Shown here piece by piece: positions 45,093 through 52,652 of a stretch of 64,000 nucleotides of DNA. The position numbers and the translations under genes are program-made. The DNA is from CAYUVH01 sp964448135 (GTDB lineage Bacteria > Verrucomicrobiota > Verrucomicrobiia > Limisphaerales > UBA8199), in contig CAYUVH010000018.1 in the NCBI GenBank assembly GCA_964448135.1, forward strand, positions 62,001-126,000, given 5' to 3'. The stretch's first letter is position 1; each line of letters begins with the position of its first letter. Under the pieces are notes generated by a model. That model saw nothing but the letters and a program-made list of their open reading frames with translations, did not search any database and had not been told where the DNA came from.

Positions 45093-46820
45093 TTATCGTT
45101 TGGGCGTAGCCGATGGAGCATTCGTTCGAGCCCGGCGCGGCGCTGTGAGGACAGAATAAGGAGAGGAAAAAGTGTGGATACCTCGAGGGAACGTAGGGGA
45201 TTCGAGCCAGTCGGCGAGCAACTGAACTTCAAGGGCCGTGAGGCCGCAGGTGGAACGGCGATGCCATACCAGTTCAGAAGGCCCTGAACGGCTGAGCGAA
45301 GTTGCGGAATTCCCCAGCAGGCTTTGGGCCGCAAGCAGCCACTTGAGTCCCAAGGAATCGGGCATAAGCTGTGCGTTATGAGACATGAGGCGGGACAACT
45401 GGCCAAGGTAAAGCAAAGAAACCAAGCGCGTACCGGTCGCTTCCCAGTCGTATGCCACCAGATCTGTCTTACCGGCAATTTGCTGCATCAACTCGGGCGG
45501 TGGAACATCGTGGATTGGCGGTTCAATAGAAAGTCTGCAGACGACGAAATCAGCCCCGGAAGCGTTTGTGTATTCGAGAGCCGGACGCACGATAAGCAGC
45601 CCGTTCCAATGAATCCCGGCGGAATTGGTGACACGTTCAAGGACACCCAATTTGTTGGAGGCGAGCCACGGGTTGGCCAATTCCGGCAGTCTTAGAGAGA
45701 GGTTTTGCAAGGCGTTGCTAGCGCCGGGAAGGAGGACAGCGCACGTGGTAAGGAAAGGCACGCCTTGCTGGCTCCAAAGGTAGAATTGGCTGGGGGGGGC
45801 CTCAATTTGCAGATCCTTCCAGAACGGCAGCGAAATCAGCCACGGTTTGAATCCCTGGATAGCGGTGAAACTCGCCAGGTGATTCGGCACAAGGTTCGTG
45901 GGGATTATCCAAGACTCCACTTCGAACGGCAGCGGTTTGGTCAATTGTAATTTTCCATCGGTGAGGATATTTTCTCCATTGCCGAATACCAAGAACGAGA
46001 GTTGCGCTATCTCTGCGAAAAGGGGGCAATCCTGACCCAAGGCTGCCATGATCTGCGCCGGCTTGACATTCAAATCCAAGATCGAATTGGTGGGCGCGCC
46101 TCCGAAAGGCTGGTGAGCACGTTCGATCGTCTTTTGGAAATCTGAGATGACAGCGTTTGTACCTTGGCCAATGCCAACCAGCGTCCACTCATCAGCGCGG
46201 GAAAGTTCACAGCTAGCAGGAGGAGTCGCACCCCAGGCAGGCAGCGGGATGGACCAACCACCCGTGGCGGCAGGCGCGGTTTTGCCGCCGGTCAAAGATT
46301 CGAGCACGGCGGCGAGATTCGTTTTCCAAAGGGCGGAGCGTGGTTCATCGAGGCGCACGGCAAGGCCAAGTTGAACCGGACCGTTGCTGGCTGGACGGCG
46401 CACTTCGAAATAGAACTCCTGATTCAGAAGGTCTTCGAGCATTGGCCGCAACAATGCGCTGGGGCCTTTGACAAGAGGAGCATAGTTGGTGATCAGCGTC
46501 TGGACATTAGTATTGGCGTCGAGCAGATGCCAGGGAGCCAGCGAGAGCTTATCGAGGGTTTGATCCTCCAAGGCGACAGTCTCGGGCAACCGCCAGACGC
46601 CAGCCAGGCTGGCCGACGAAGGGTCGGCGATGATTTGACGTTTTCCCAGCCAATGGATGCGCGCCAGCGGGAGGCCAGCGGCCACCGTGGTGGGGGTGGC
46701 GGTTGAGACGACGGCAGGAGCCAACGATTTTTTAGCGTCCTTACCGACGCTGTCGTCGTTTTTGCCGCAGCCCATAAGCAGGACGGCAGTCAGCGCCAAC
46801 AGCGGCCAGATTCGATTCAT
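45093..46820 (-). CDS. Lipoprotein of unknown function
   Basis: 575 residues from the ATG at 46820; another ATG is two codons up (46826), and the frame extends 50 codons further without sense. The signal peptide MNRIWPLLALTAVLLMGC is a typical lipobox (LMGC), giving a lipid-anchored protein on the outer side. No domain is recognised. The sequence is rich in Leu, Pro and Asn, with the repeated idea of ALLPGASNALQNLSLRLPEL and FEVRRPASNGPVQLGLAVRL. It lies between RluA (78-84 bases upstream) and the dehydrogenase (48 bases downstream), all on the minus strand, but no shared function is apparent. Confidence 0.7.
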   Translation of the reverse strand: MNRIWPLLALTAVLLMGCGKNDDSVGKDAKKSLAPAVVSTATPTTVAAGLPLARIHWLGKRQIIADPSSASLAGVWRLPETVALEDQTLDKLSLAPWHLLDANTNVQTLITNYAPLVKGPSALLRPMLEDLLNQEFYFEVRRPASNGPVQLGLAVRLDEPRSALWKTNLAAVLESLTGGKTAPAATGGWSIPLPAWGATPPASCELSRADEWTLVGIGQGTNAVISDFQKTIERAHQPFGGAPTNSILDLNVKPAQIMAALGQDCPLFAEIAQLSFLVFGNGENILTDGKLQLTKPLPFEVESWIIPTNLVPNHLASFTAIQGFKPWLISLPFWKDLQIEAPPSQFYLWSQQGVPFLTTCAVLLPGASNALQNLSLRLPELANPWLASNKLGVLERVTNSAGIHWNGLLIVRPALEYTNASGADFVVCRLSIEPPIHDVPPPELMQQIAGKTDLVAYDWEATGTRLVSLLYLGQLSRLMSHNAQLMPDSLGLKWLLAAQSLLGNSATSLSRSGPSELVWHRRSTCGLTALEVQLLADWLESPTFPRGIHTFSSPYSVLTAPRRARTNAPSATPKR

Positions 46821-46903
46821 CCACATAGCGGGCTGGTTTTTACTGAAAAAAACGGGTTTTCGCAAACGGATTTCCCCGGCGGGGAACAAAGAGGGGGATC
46901 GTT

Positions 46904-47626
46904 TCACTCGTTCATCCAACCGGCAAGCCATGGTTCCGGTTCCGCGAGAAACCGCGCGATGCGACCTTGCCAATCAAACCGAACTTCGCGGGCGTGCAGC
47001 GCATGATGAGGCAAAATCAAACGGGCGCGCTGCTCCTGAGTAAGCCGGTCCTCCACCAGCGCCAAATACAAGTCCTCGTCTCCGCCATAAAGCTTGTCAC
47101 CCACAATCGGGTGGCCGAAATGAGCCAAATGAATGCGGATCTGGTGTTTCTTACCCGTGGCCGGGCGCACGCGGAGAACGGTGAAGGGCAACGACGCGGC
47201 GCCAGCGGCCGGGCGATGGAATCGGCGCTGGACCGCGTATTCCGTCAGCGCGGGCGCGCCATCTGACCGGACACAATCCTTGATCGCGACCTGGCTTTGC
47301 TCGTCGCGGCCGAGCGAAGCTTCAATGAGCCCTTCGTCCTGGAGGACGTGGCCGTGGACGACGGCCAGATATTCCTTCAATACCTGGCGGGTTTCCCACA
47401 AGCGGCGCAACTGGCGCGCGGCGTCGGGGGTCTTGGCAACCACGGTGAGCCCGCTGGTTTCGCGGTCCAGACGATTGACCAACTGCGGCGCGATGGCGTC
47501 GCCAAGATACAGACGCAGACGGCTGATCAGGCTGGAGCCGGGTCCGGCCTTGGTGGGATGACAAACCAGGCCAGCGGGTTTGTTCACCACCAGCAATTCG
47601 CCGTCTTCATGTATGATTGAGAGCAT
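46904..47626 (-). CDS. RluA-family RNA pseudouridine synthase
   Basis: 240 residues. The catalytic motif reads NRLDRETSGLTVVAK with Asp54; the family usually has HRLD, so the His is replaced by Asn, which should not affect catalysis. LLVVNKPAGLVCHP near 11-24 and HQIRIHLAHFGHPIVGD in the C-terminal part are further hallmarks. There is no N-terminal S4 domain, so it resembles the short RluA/TruC type. Target uridine (rRNA or tRNA) unknown. Divergent from the TPR gene that begins 57 bases away. Confidence 0.9.
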   Translation of the reverse strand: MLSIIHEDGELLVVNKPAGLVCHPTKAGPGSSLISRLRLYLGDAIAPQLVNRLDRETSGLTVVAKTPDAARQLRRLWETRQVLKEYLAVVHGHVLQDEGLIEASLGRDEQSQVAIKDCVRSDGAPALTEYAVQRRFHRPAAGAASLPFTVLRVRPATGKKHQIRIHLAHFGHPIVGDKLYGGDEDLYLALVEDRLTQEQRARLILPHHALHAREVRFDWQGRIARFLAEPEPWLAGWMNE

Positions 47627-47683
47627 TCTGCGTGTCAGAAAGCATTTCAGCTTTTCGTGGTTTTTCCCATACTAACCCCATTG

Positions 47684-49786
47684 ATGCAAACGATCGGACC
47701 GAGCGACAGGAAAAAGGACTGGGCAATCTGCCTGGTTTTGCTGGTCTGTACCATCGGGGTCTTCCTGCCGGTCGGGGGTCACGATTTCGTTAATTTCGAC
47801 GACGGTGATTACGTCACGTCGAATGAGGTGGTGTCGGCGGGGTTGACGTGGACGGGTGTGCGGTGGGCTTTCGAGGCCGGGCATTATGCGAACTGGCATC
47901 CGCTTACGTGGCTTTCGCACATGCTGGATTGCCAGGTCTTCGGCGTGAAGGCGGGGCCGCAGCACCTGGTGAGCGTGGGAATTCACGCTGCCAGCACGAT
48001 GCTGCTGTACCTGGTTTTGCTGCGGATGACCGGGGCGCGCTGGTGCAGCGCGTTCGTGGCCGCGTTGTTTGGCTGGCATCCGCTGCACGTGGAATCGGTG
48101 GCGTGGATTTCAGAACGAAAAGATGTGCTGAGCGCCTTATTCTTCATGCTGACGCTGGGGGCGTACGCTGAATTTTGCCTGGGCAGAACCCGCGGGCGCC
48201 GGGCCGGCGCGTACGGTCTGGCGCTGTTTTTTTTCATGCTCGGACTGATGAGCAAGCCCATGCTGGTGACGCTGCCGTTTGTGCTGCTTTTGCTGGATTT
48301 CTGGCCGATGCAGCGGCTCGGCGGGGGAGGACAGCCGTTGAGGCTGCAAGCCATCAAACCTTTGCTGCTGGAAAAGGCTCCTTTCTTCGCGCTCACCCTG
48401 GTCTCCTGCGTGATCACCTCGCACGCGCAACACCATACCGGGGCGATGATGTCGCTCGAACGCGTGCCGGAAGAGACGCGCCTTATCAATGCCGTGCTGA
48501 CGTACGGTATGTATTTGTTGAAGGCGTTCTGGCCGACGGACCTGTCGGTGTTTTATCCGTATCCGCCACCGGGAGTGTCACGCGCGGCGGTGGCGGGGCT
48601 GGTGCTGATCGTCGTGACGGGATTGACCGTGCGGGTGTCGAAGCGGATGCCGTATTTGTTCACCGGGTGGTTTTGGTACCTGGGCATGCTGGTGCCGGTC
48701 ATCGGGTTGGTGCAGGTCGGTTCGCAATCCATGGCGGACCGTTACACGTATTTGCCGCTGATCGGGATATTCATGATGGTGGCGTGGGGCATGGCGGGTT
48801 TGGTGCAGGCGTCGGTGGCTGGGCGACGGCTCCTGGGAACAGGTGCGGCCGTGGCTTTGCTGGCGTGCCTGGTGTTGACGCACCGGCAAGTGGGATATTG
48901 GAAGAACGGCGCCACGCTGTTTGGCCAGGCGGTGCGCGCGAGTTCGCCGAATCCGGTGGCGGAATTTGGCCTGGCACAAAGCTTGGCGGGCGAAGGCAAA
49001 GACGACGAGGCGATATTACATTACCAACTAGCCATTGGCATCAATCCGAACTTTGCCGACGCCTACAACAACCTGGCCTGCATCTACAGCCGGCGCGGCG
49101 AGCACGATTCGGCGCAGGTTTATTTCGAGCAGTCGCTGCGGATCAAGCCGGACAATCACCGGGCGCGGCTGAACTACGCCAATTCGCGGACGGCGGTAGG
49201 CGACGGCGCGGGCACGCTGGCGCAGTACGCGTATGAGCTGCAATTGCATCCGGACGATCCGAGCACGCTGGAAGCGCTGGGCTTTTCGCTGACGCTGCTG
49301 GGCCGGACGAATACGGTGTCGCAGGAAACGTTGCGGGCGGGGCTGGAGATGCTGCCCACGGTGGACTTGCGCGGACGGGTCGCGGGCGCCTGGGAAGCGA
49401 ACGGGGTTTCTTCGAATGCGGTGATGGGATATGAAGCGGCGCTGAAGCTGGAGCCGGACTCAACGAGGGCTTTGAATAACCTGGCTTGGATTCTGGCCAC
49501 GTGTCCGGACGCAGCAGTGCGCGACGGTGCACGCGCGGTGAAGCTGGCGGAGCACGCGTGCGAGTTGACGGGGTGGAAGGAGACGGTGCTGATCGGAACG
49601 CTGGGAGCGGCGTATGCGGAGGCGGGACGATTTCCGGAAGCAGTCGCCACCGCCGAAAAGGCGTGCGCCTCCGCGGCGGGAGATGCGGCGTTGCTGAAGA
49701 GCAACCAGAAGTTGCTCGCGTTGTATCGCGAGGGAAAACCTTATCGCGAGACGGAGTCTCTGAGCCAGGCGGAGCCCAAAAAGTAG
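47684..49786 (+). CDS. TMTC-like membrane protein with TPR tail (copy 3)
   Basis: 700 residues from the ATG at 47684; an upstream start at 47657 is possible. First-loop sequence HDFVNFDDGDYVTSNEVV (Asp39-Asp40), then WHPLTWLSHMLDCQVFG and HPLHVESVAWISERKDVLS, nearly the same as copy 1 at 28233, which is its closest relative here. About ten helices to residue 400, then TPR units from about 415 (LAQSLAGEGKDDEAILHYQLA, YNNLACIYSRRGEHDSAQVY). It ends with NNLAWILATCPDAAVRDGAR and GKPYRE. Probable envelope glycosyltransferase. The small DUF5989 gene follows on the opposite strand. Confidence 0.75.
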   Translation: MQTIGPSDRKKDWAICLVLLVCTIGVFLPVGGHDFVNFDDGDYVTSNEVVSAGLTWTGVRWAFEAGHYANWHPLTWLSHMLDCQVFGVKAGPQHLVSVGIHAASTMLLYLVLLRMTGARWCSAFVAALFGWHPLHVESVAWISERKDVLSALFFMLTLGAYAEFCLGRTRGRRAGAYGLALFFFMLGLMSKPMLVTLPFVLLLLDFWPMQRLGGGGQPLRLQAIKPLLLEKAPFFALTLVSCVITSHAQHHTGAMMSLERVPEETRLINAVLTYGMYLLKAFWPTDLSVFYPYPPPGVSRAAVAGLVLIVVTGLTVRVSKRMPYLFTGWFWYLGMLVPVIGLVQVGSQSMADRYTYLPLIGIFMMVAWGMAGLVQASVAGRRLLGTGAAVALLACLVLTHRQVGYWKNGATLFGQAVRASSPNPVAEFGLAQSLAGEGKDDEAILHYQLAIGINPNFADAYNNLACIYSRRGEHDSAQVYFEQSLRIKPDNHRARLNYANSRTAVGDGAGTLAQYAYELQLHPDDPSTLEALGFSLTLLGRTNTVSQETLRAGLEMLPTVDLRGRVAGAWEANGVSSNAVMGYEAALKLEPDSTRALNNLAWILATCPDAAVRDGARAVKLAEHACELTGWKETVLIGTLGAAYAEAGRFPEAVATAEKACASAAGDAALLKSNQKLLALYREGKPYRETESLSQAEPKK

Positions 49787-49796
49787 TCCGCCCGGA

Positions 49797-49955
49797 TTAG
49801 AACAGGCTGTAGATGAAAGGCGCGAGGGCCGAGCCTTTGGCGAACACGAGCAGGCCGCCCAGCAGGACCAGGAAAATCACGACCGGGGCGAGCCACCACT
49901 TCTTGCGGACGCGGAGGAAGTCCCAAAACTCTTTGACGATGGCGAGCTTGCTCAT
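49797..49955 (-). CDS. DUF5989-type single-helix membrane protein, 52 residues
   Basis: The minus strand encodes MSKLAIVKEFWDFLRVRKKW, then a hydrophobic helix (WLAPVVIFLVLLGGLLVF) and AKGSALAPFIYSLF. This matches what I know of the DUF5989 family: a short cytoplasmic basic part, one helix and the conserved end ALAPFIY. Such genes often lie beside SGNH, SxtJ-like or carbamoyltransferase genes in polysaccharide loci. Here the nearest envelope genes are the TMTC-like protein (convergent, 10 bases away) and the NlpC-like lipoprotein (upstream, stop 18 bases before this start). Full length, no truncation. Confidence 0.82.
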   Translation of the reverse strand: MSKLAIVKEFWDFLRVRKKWWLAPVVIFLVLLGGLLVFAKGSALAPFIYSLF

Positions 49956-49973
49956 GTTGCGGGGCTAAAAGCT

Positions 49974-51134
49974 TTACTTCCCGGCGACGGGCTGTGATGC
50001 GGCGGCGACGGGCGCCGGGGCGGGATTGGCCGGCGCGGGAACGTAAATCACGCGCTCCGGCTGGGTCGGGGCGTAGGCATTGCGCTGGGGAATATTGGCG
50101 CGGTTGAAAGCCTGGTAATCCTTGATGGCGCCGACGCGGGCGATGCGGACGGAATTGCGCAGGAGGCCTTTGCCATTGTTGGAATCGCTGAACTTGCCCT
50201 GCCCGTAGCCGACACCGTGGGTGCCGCCGAGGTTGGAGGAAAAGTATTTCATGCCGACGATCTTGTTTTGGTCGTCGCGGATCCAGTCCACCAGGATGAC
50301 CGCGTGACCGCCGGGAGGCGTGGTGCTGTAGCTGAGGAAGTCGCCGGGCTTCGCGTCTTCAAAGTTCGTGATCGCTTTGCCGAGGCCGTAGCCGACGATG
50401 CCGCGCTGCTCGCAATCGCCCTTGCCTTCGATGTACCAGAGTTGGAGCAGATTGAAGAGGTCGTTGAAGGTCATGCCGTTGAAGTCGTCGGCATCGAGGC
50501 CTTTCTGGATGTTGCGCAGTTTCATGGCGCGGATGAAGACTTCGAAGGTGTAGCCGCAGCAGTAGCTGCAGCGGGAGCCGTCCGGATAAGCCTTGGCGAC
50601 GACCATGCCTTTGTACCACATGTCCTGCGTCACGCCGTTGTAAATGTCATATTCGCGGGGTTCCCAGCCGCAATGATAGGGATACGTGCCTTCCGGGGCG
50701 TTGGTGAAAGCGGAGATGACGCGCATCACGTAGGGATTCAGGGAGCCTTCGGCGTCGTCCTGGATGATCTCTTCGCGGGCGTAGGCTTTGGCGAGGGCTT
50801 TGTCCGCTGGGGAGAAGCCGCGTTCGTCCACCGGGTAGGGCTTGGGTGTGTAATTGAACCGTTTGGCATTGGCGGTCTTTGCCGTGGGCACGGTCATCGG
50901 AGTGGCCACCGTGGCGACGGGCGCAGCCGCAGAAGCGGCGGTATCGACGGTGGCCGGCTTGGCGGCCGGAGCCGGCGCGGCGGCCGTGGTGGCGGCGGGT
51001 TTCGGCGGGCAGGCGTCGGCGGTTTTGGCTGGTTCCGTGTGCTGGCAGCCGGTAAGCGCCAAAGCGGTGAGGGCGGCGAGCCCGGCAAGGCCGGATTTTG
51101 AAATGAAGCGGACGACGCAACTAAGCGGTTTCAT
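49974..51134 (-). CDS. NlpC/P60-like lipoprotein, possible peptidoglycan amidase
   Basis: 386 residues from the ATG at 51134, chosen because it starts a lipoprotein signal (LAGLAALTALALTGC); upstream codons are not protein-like. After the lipidated Cys comes an Ala/Pro/Thr-rich linker of about 80 residues, probably spanning the cell wall. The catalytic-looking part has SRCSYCCGYTFEVF (Cys189, 192, 193), then GDFLSYSTTPPGGHAVILVDW (His277), the Cys-His order of papain-like NlpC/P60 or CHAP enzymes. A second cysteine patch, KGDCEQRGIVGYG, is unusual. It ends in a Pro-rich tail. Likely an outer-membrane or periplasmic hydrolase acting on peptidoglycan or peptides; family assignment is tentative. 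Confidence 0.62.
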   Translation of the reverse strand: MKPLSCVVRFISKSGLAGLAALTALALTGCQHTEPAKTADACPPKPAATTAAAPAPAAKPATVDTAASAAAPVATVATPMTVPTAKTANAKRFNYTPKPYPVDERGFSPADKALAKAYAREEIIQDDAEGSLNPYVMRVISAFTNAPEGTYPYHCGWEPREYDIYNGVTQDMWYKGMVVAKAYPDGSRCSYCCGYTFEVFIRAMKLRNIQKGLDADDFNGMTFNDLFNLLQLWYIEGKGDCEQRGIVGYGLGKAITNFEDAKPGDFLSYSTTPPGGHAVILVDWIRDDQNKIVGMKYFSSNLGGTHGVGYGQGKFSDSNNGKGLLRNSVRIARVGAIKDYQAFNRANIPQRNAYAPTQPERVIYVPAPANPAPAPVAAASQPVAGK

Positions 51135-51629
51135 GACTGGACGAAGGTAGGCCGAGGGGGGAATGGACTCAAGCCGGGAATGGTACGGAGGTTCGCAATG
51201 GGGACGGGAGTGGATGGGATTAAATTTTTGGTTGGATTTGGTTTGCCTAGGCTTGAATGCTGGGGTTTTTGGTTTGCCAACCGGTTTGCGCCAGACTGGC
51301 GGGAGGCTTGCCGCCGGCTGGCGGGAGGACGGCGGTGGTTTGCACAAAACGTGCCCGGATCGGGGCTTCTATGGACCAGTTAACGATACAGTCCGATCGT
51401 CTTTGGGACTTTTTGGCTCCGCCTCGATCGGACTCGGGTGCGACAACGTGGGGACCCACCTTCAGCAGGCTGCGGCAAGGCAGAGAGCCACACGCGTGGA
51501 CTTTTTGTGCAAAGCTGATGTGGGTTCGCCAGGGAAGGGACGGCAGTGACAAAAGGGACGGGATCAAGTTTCCGCAAGTTTTGGCCAGCGTGTTCGGCAT
51601 AGTTCGGCTGCACGTTGAATTTCCCTGGT

Positions 51630-51745
51630 TATGCCCGCATAGCGAATCGGCTGCGTCCTCCGGCGATTCCCGGGCGAGAAATCCCTCCGGAGGCAAGTTG
51701 GCAGGAATTGGGTGGGTGTCAAGGGCGGCTAAACGGGTTGCAGGT
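51630..51745. repeat. Dispersed repeat C, copy 2
   Basis: Same block order as 43716-43825 (GGGCGAGAAATCCCTC, TTGGCAGG, GTGTCAAGGG). It runs directly into repeat B copy 2. Confidence 0.65.
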
Positions 51746-51795
51746 TGAAGGTTGCCCGCCTTCGCTTCGCTACGGCGCGGCGAGCAAGTTGCAGG
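51742..51795 (-). repeat. Dispersed repeat B, copy 2
   Basis: Minus-strand counterpart of 861-910; the core GCTCGCCGCGCCG and AGCGAAGGCGGGC is shared, with a few substitutions in between. Confidence 0.65.
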
Positions 51796-52034
51796 TTCGG
51801 AGAAGTTGAGGGTTGAGGGTTGAGGGGGAAAGAGGGCTTGCGGGCAAGCCGTTTCCGGTGTCACCAATGGGCTGAGGATGTGTCTCCAGTGGTGATGCGA
51901 AGGGAGGATGCATATGAGTGAAAACCCGGTATTTGCGGGCTTTTCAGCGAAAAATGGAGGGTTTTTCCAGGTTTTGTCGCTGTAACCAGTTCTGGTGACT
52001 AGGTGGGGACAGGGTTTCTGGTAAAGTGATGGCG

Positions 52035-52178
52035 TTCTGACGATGCACAATCGCAGTAAGCAGACCGTGTGTGGCTGCTAGGCGCAAATCTGCGGCGCCG
52101 CATCGAAGAAAGATTTAAAGTTCTCAAAAGTAGTTTGTGGCAACAAGGCCGGGTCAAAAGCCCGGCCTTGTTGTTTGT
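52035..52178 (+). ncRNA. Candidate structured small RNA, copy 1
   Basis: No protein is encoded. The conserved core can fold into a three-way junction: P1 CGATGC (52041-52046) with GCATCG (52100-52105); P2 AGCAG/CTGCT (52059-52063 with 52075-52079) extended by CC/GG around a bulged A; P3 GGCGC/GCGCC (52081-52085 with 52095-52099). A short linker leads to a 13-bp terminator-like hairpin and a T-rich tail. CGAT (52041-52044) can instead pair with ATCG (52050-52053), which would break P1. The 5' end is inferred from where conservation becomes complete. I do not recognise it as tRNA, 6S, tmRNA or a known riboswitch. A stable DNA repeat remains possible. Confidence 0.55.
52141..52178 (+). terminator. 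Terminator-like hairpin of ncRNA copy 1
   Basis: Perfect 13-bp stem CAACAAGGCCGGG/CCCGGCCTTGTTG with loop TCAAAAG, then TTTGT. The T-run is short, but only the plus direction has one. Confidence 0.7.
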
Positions 52179-52180
52179 AC

Positions 52181-52360
52181 GGGAGGCTTTGCACAGAAGG
52201 TGTTCAGATTCGGCCATGAATACCGCCGCTAACCGCAAATTCCCCTGCTTTTGAATGCGCTGCGGCTTATAAAGCCGCGCTCCGGGACTTTTTTAGGAGA
52301 GGCGGGTGAATTCGTAACACGGCTTTTTGGGGGAAAAAGGCTCGATTTGCGGGATTTGGC
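52181..52360. other. Spacer between the two ncRNA repeat units
   Basis: No gene. It holds the palindrome GCGCTGCGGCTTATAAAGCC-GCGC near 52258-52281 and an A/T-rich stretch (GACTTTTTTAGGAG, GGGGGAAAAAGG). Part of the A/T-rich end resembles the sequence before copy 1 (51930-51980), so the duplication may extend further upstream in weaker form. Confidence 0.5.
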
Positions 52361-52416
52361 GGTGTCCCCAGTACTGGTGACTGGTTGGGGACAAACGATC
52401 TGGTAAATTGATAGCG

Positions 52417-52562
52417 TTCTGACGATGCACAATCGCAGTAAGCAGACCGTGTGTGGCTGCTAAGGCGCAAATCTGCGGCGCCGCATCGAAGAAGATTTAA
52501 GTAAGTTCTCAAAGTAGTTTGTGGCGGCAAGGCCGGGTCAAAAGCCCGGCCTTGTTGTTTGT
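52417..52562 (+). ncRNA. Candidate structured small RNA, copy 2
   Basis: Same three helices as copy 1: P1 CGATGC 52423-52428 with GCATCG 52483-52488; P2 AGCAG 52441-52445 with CTGCT 52457-52461; P3 GGCGC 52464-52468 with GCGCC 52478-52482. The only change in the core is one extra A between P2 and P3, in an unpaired joint. In the terminator the bottom of the stem changes from CAA/TTG to CGG/TTG, which still pairs through G-U. That pattern (change in joints, pairing kept in stems) supports a folded transcript. It is followed by the convergent metallophosphoesterase gene, 90 bases away, so it is not a leader of a downstream gene. Confidence 0.55.
52525..52562 (+). terminator. Terminator-like hairpin of ncRNA copy 2
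   Basis: Stem CAAGGCCGGG/CCCGGCCTTG (10 perfect pairs, extended by two G-U and one C-G pair), loop TCAAAAG, then TTTGT. Confidence 0.7.
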
Positions 52563-52652
52563 ACGGAAGAGGGGCGTATTTCGGGACGAGGGACTTACTG
52601 TGAGCGTCCCGTCAGGGCAATAGCTGTTTTAATCTTTTTCCAGAGTCAGCAG

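Larger units (their letters stand above)
51135..51980. other. Intergenic region with repeats, no supportable gene
   Basis: Includes a 10-bp inverted repeat AGTCCGATCG (51390-51399) and CGATCGGACT (51425-51434), repeat C copy 2 and repeat B copy 2. A purine-rich stretch GAGGGTTGAGGG lies near 51808-51825. Open frames crossing it contain repeat-derived peptides and stop at the repeat edges. Confidence 0.6.
51981..52180 (+). repeat. About 200-base direct repeat, copy 1 (contains ncRNA candidate)
   Basis: Aligns base for base with 52361-52564. The first 54 bases are around 80 percent identical without gaps and share the palindrome CCAGT-N-CTGG. The following 70 bases are identical except for one single-base indel. 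The 3' end is a shared terminator hairpin. The repeat unit lies between two minus-strand genes and overlaps neither. Confidence 0.88.
52361..52564 (+). repeat. About 200-base direct repeat, copy 2 (contains ncRNA candidate)
   Basis: Second unit, starting 380 bases after the first. The palindrome is here perfect, CCAGTACTGG (52368-52377). Differences from copy 1 are concentrated before the core and in the linker after it. Confidence 0.88.

Noticed and set aside
46904..47626. Inactive pseudouridine synthase because of NRLD instead of HRLD
   Set aside because: The catalytic Asp and the following TSG are intact; the first His is not the catalytic residue.
51247..52050. 267-residue minus-strand frame upstream of the lipoprotein gene
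   Set aside because: It crosses repeats B and C and the first RNA-like unit, and the peptide is repeat-derived.
52035..52110. Hammerhead ribozyme, suggested by CTGACGA and CGAAG in the RNA-like element
   Set aside because: CTGANGA must be followed by stem II and then directly by GAAA; here two bases and GAAG follow and no third stem with a cleavage site is placed correctly.
51981..52564. CRISPR array
   Set aside because: Only two units, each about 200 bases and themselves structured, with a 180-base spacer; no cas genes.
52361..52652. Riboswitch controlling the gene at 52653
   Set aside because: That gene is on the opposite strand and convergent; the element would lie beyond its 3' end.
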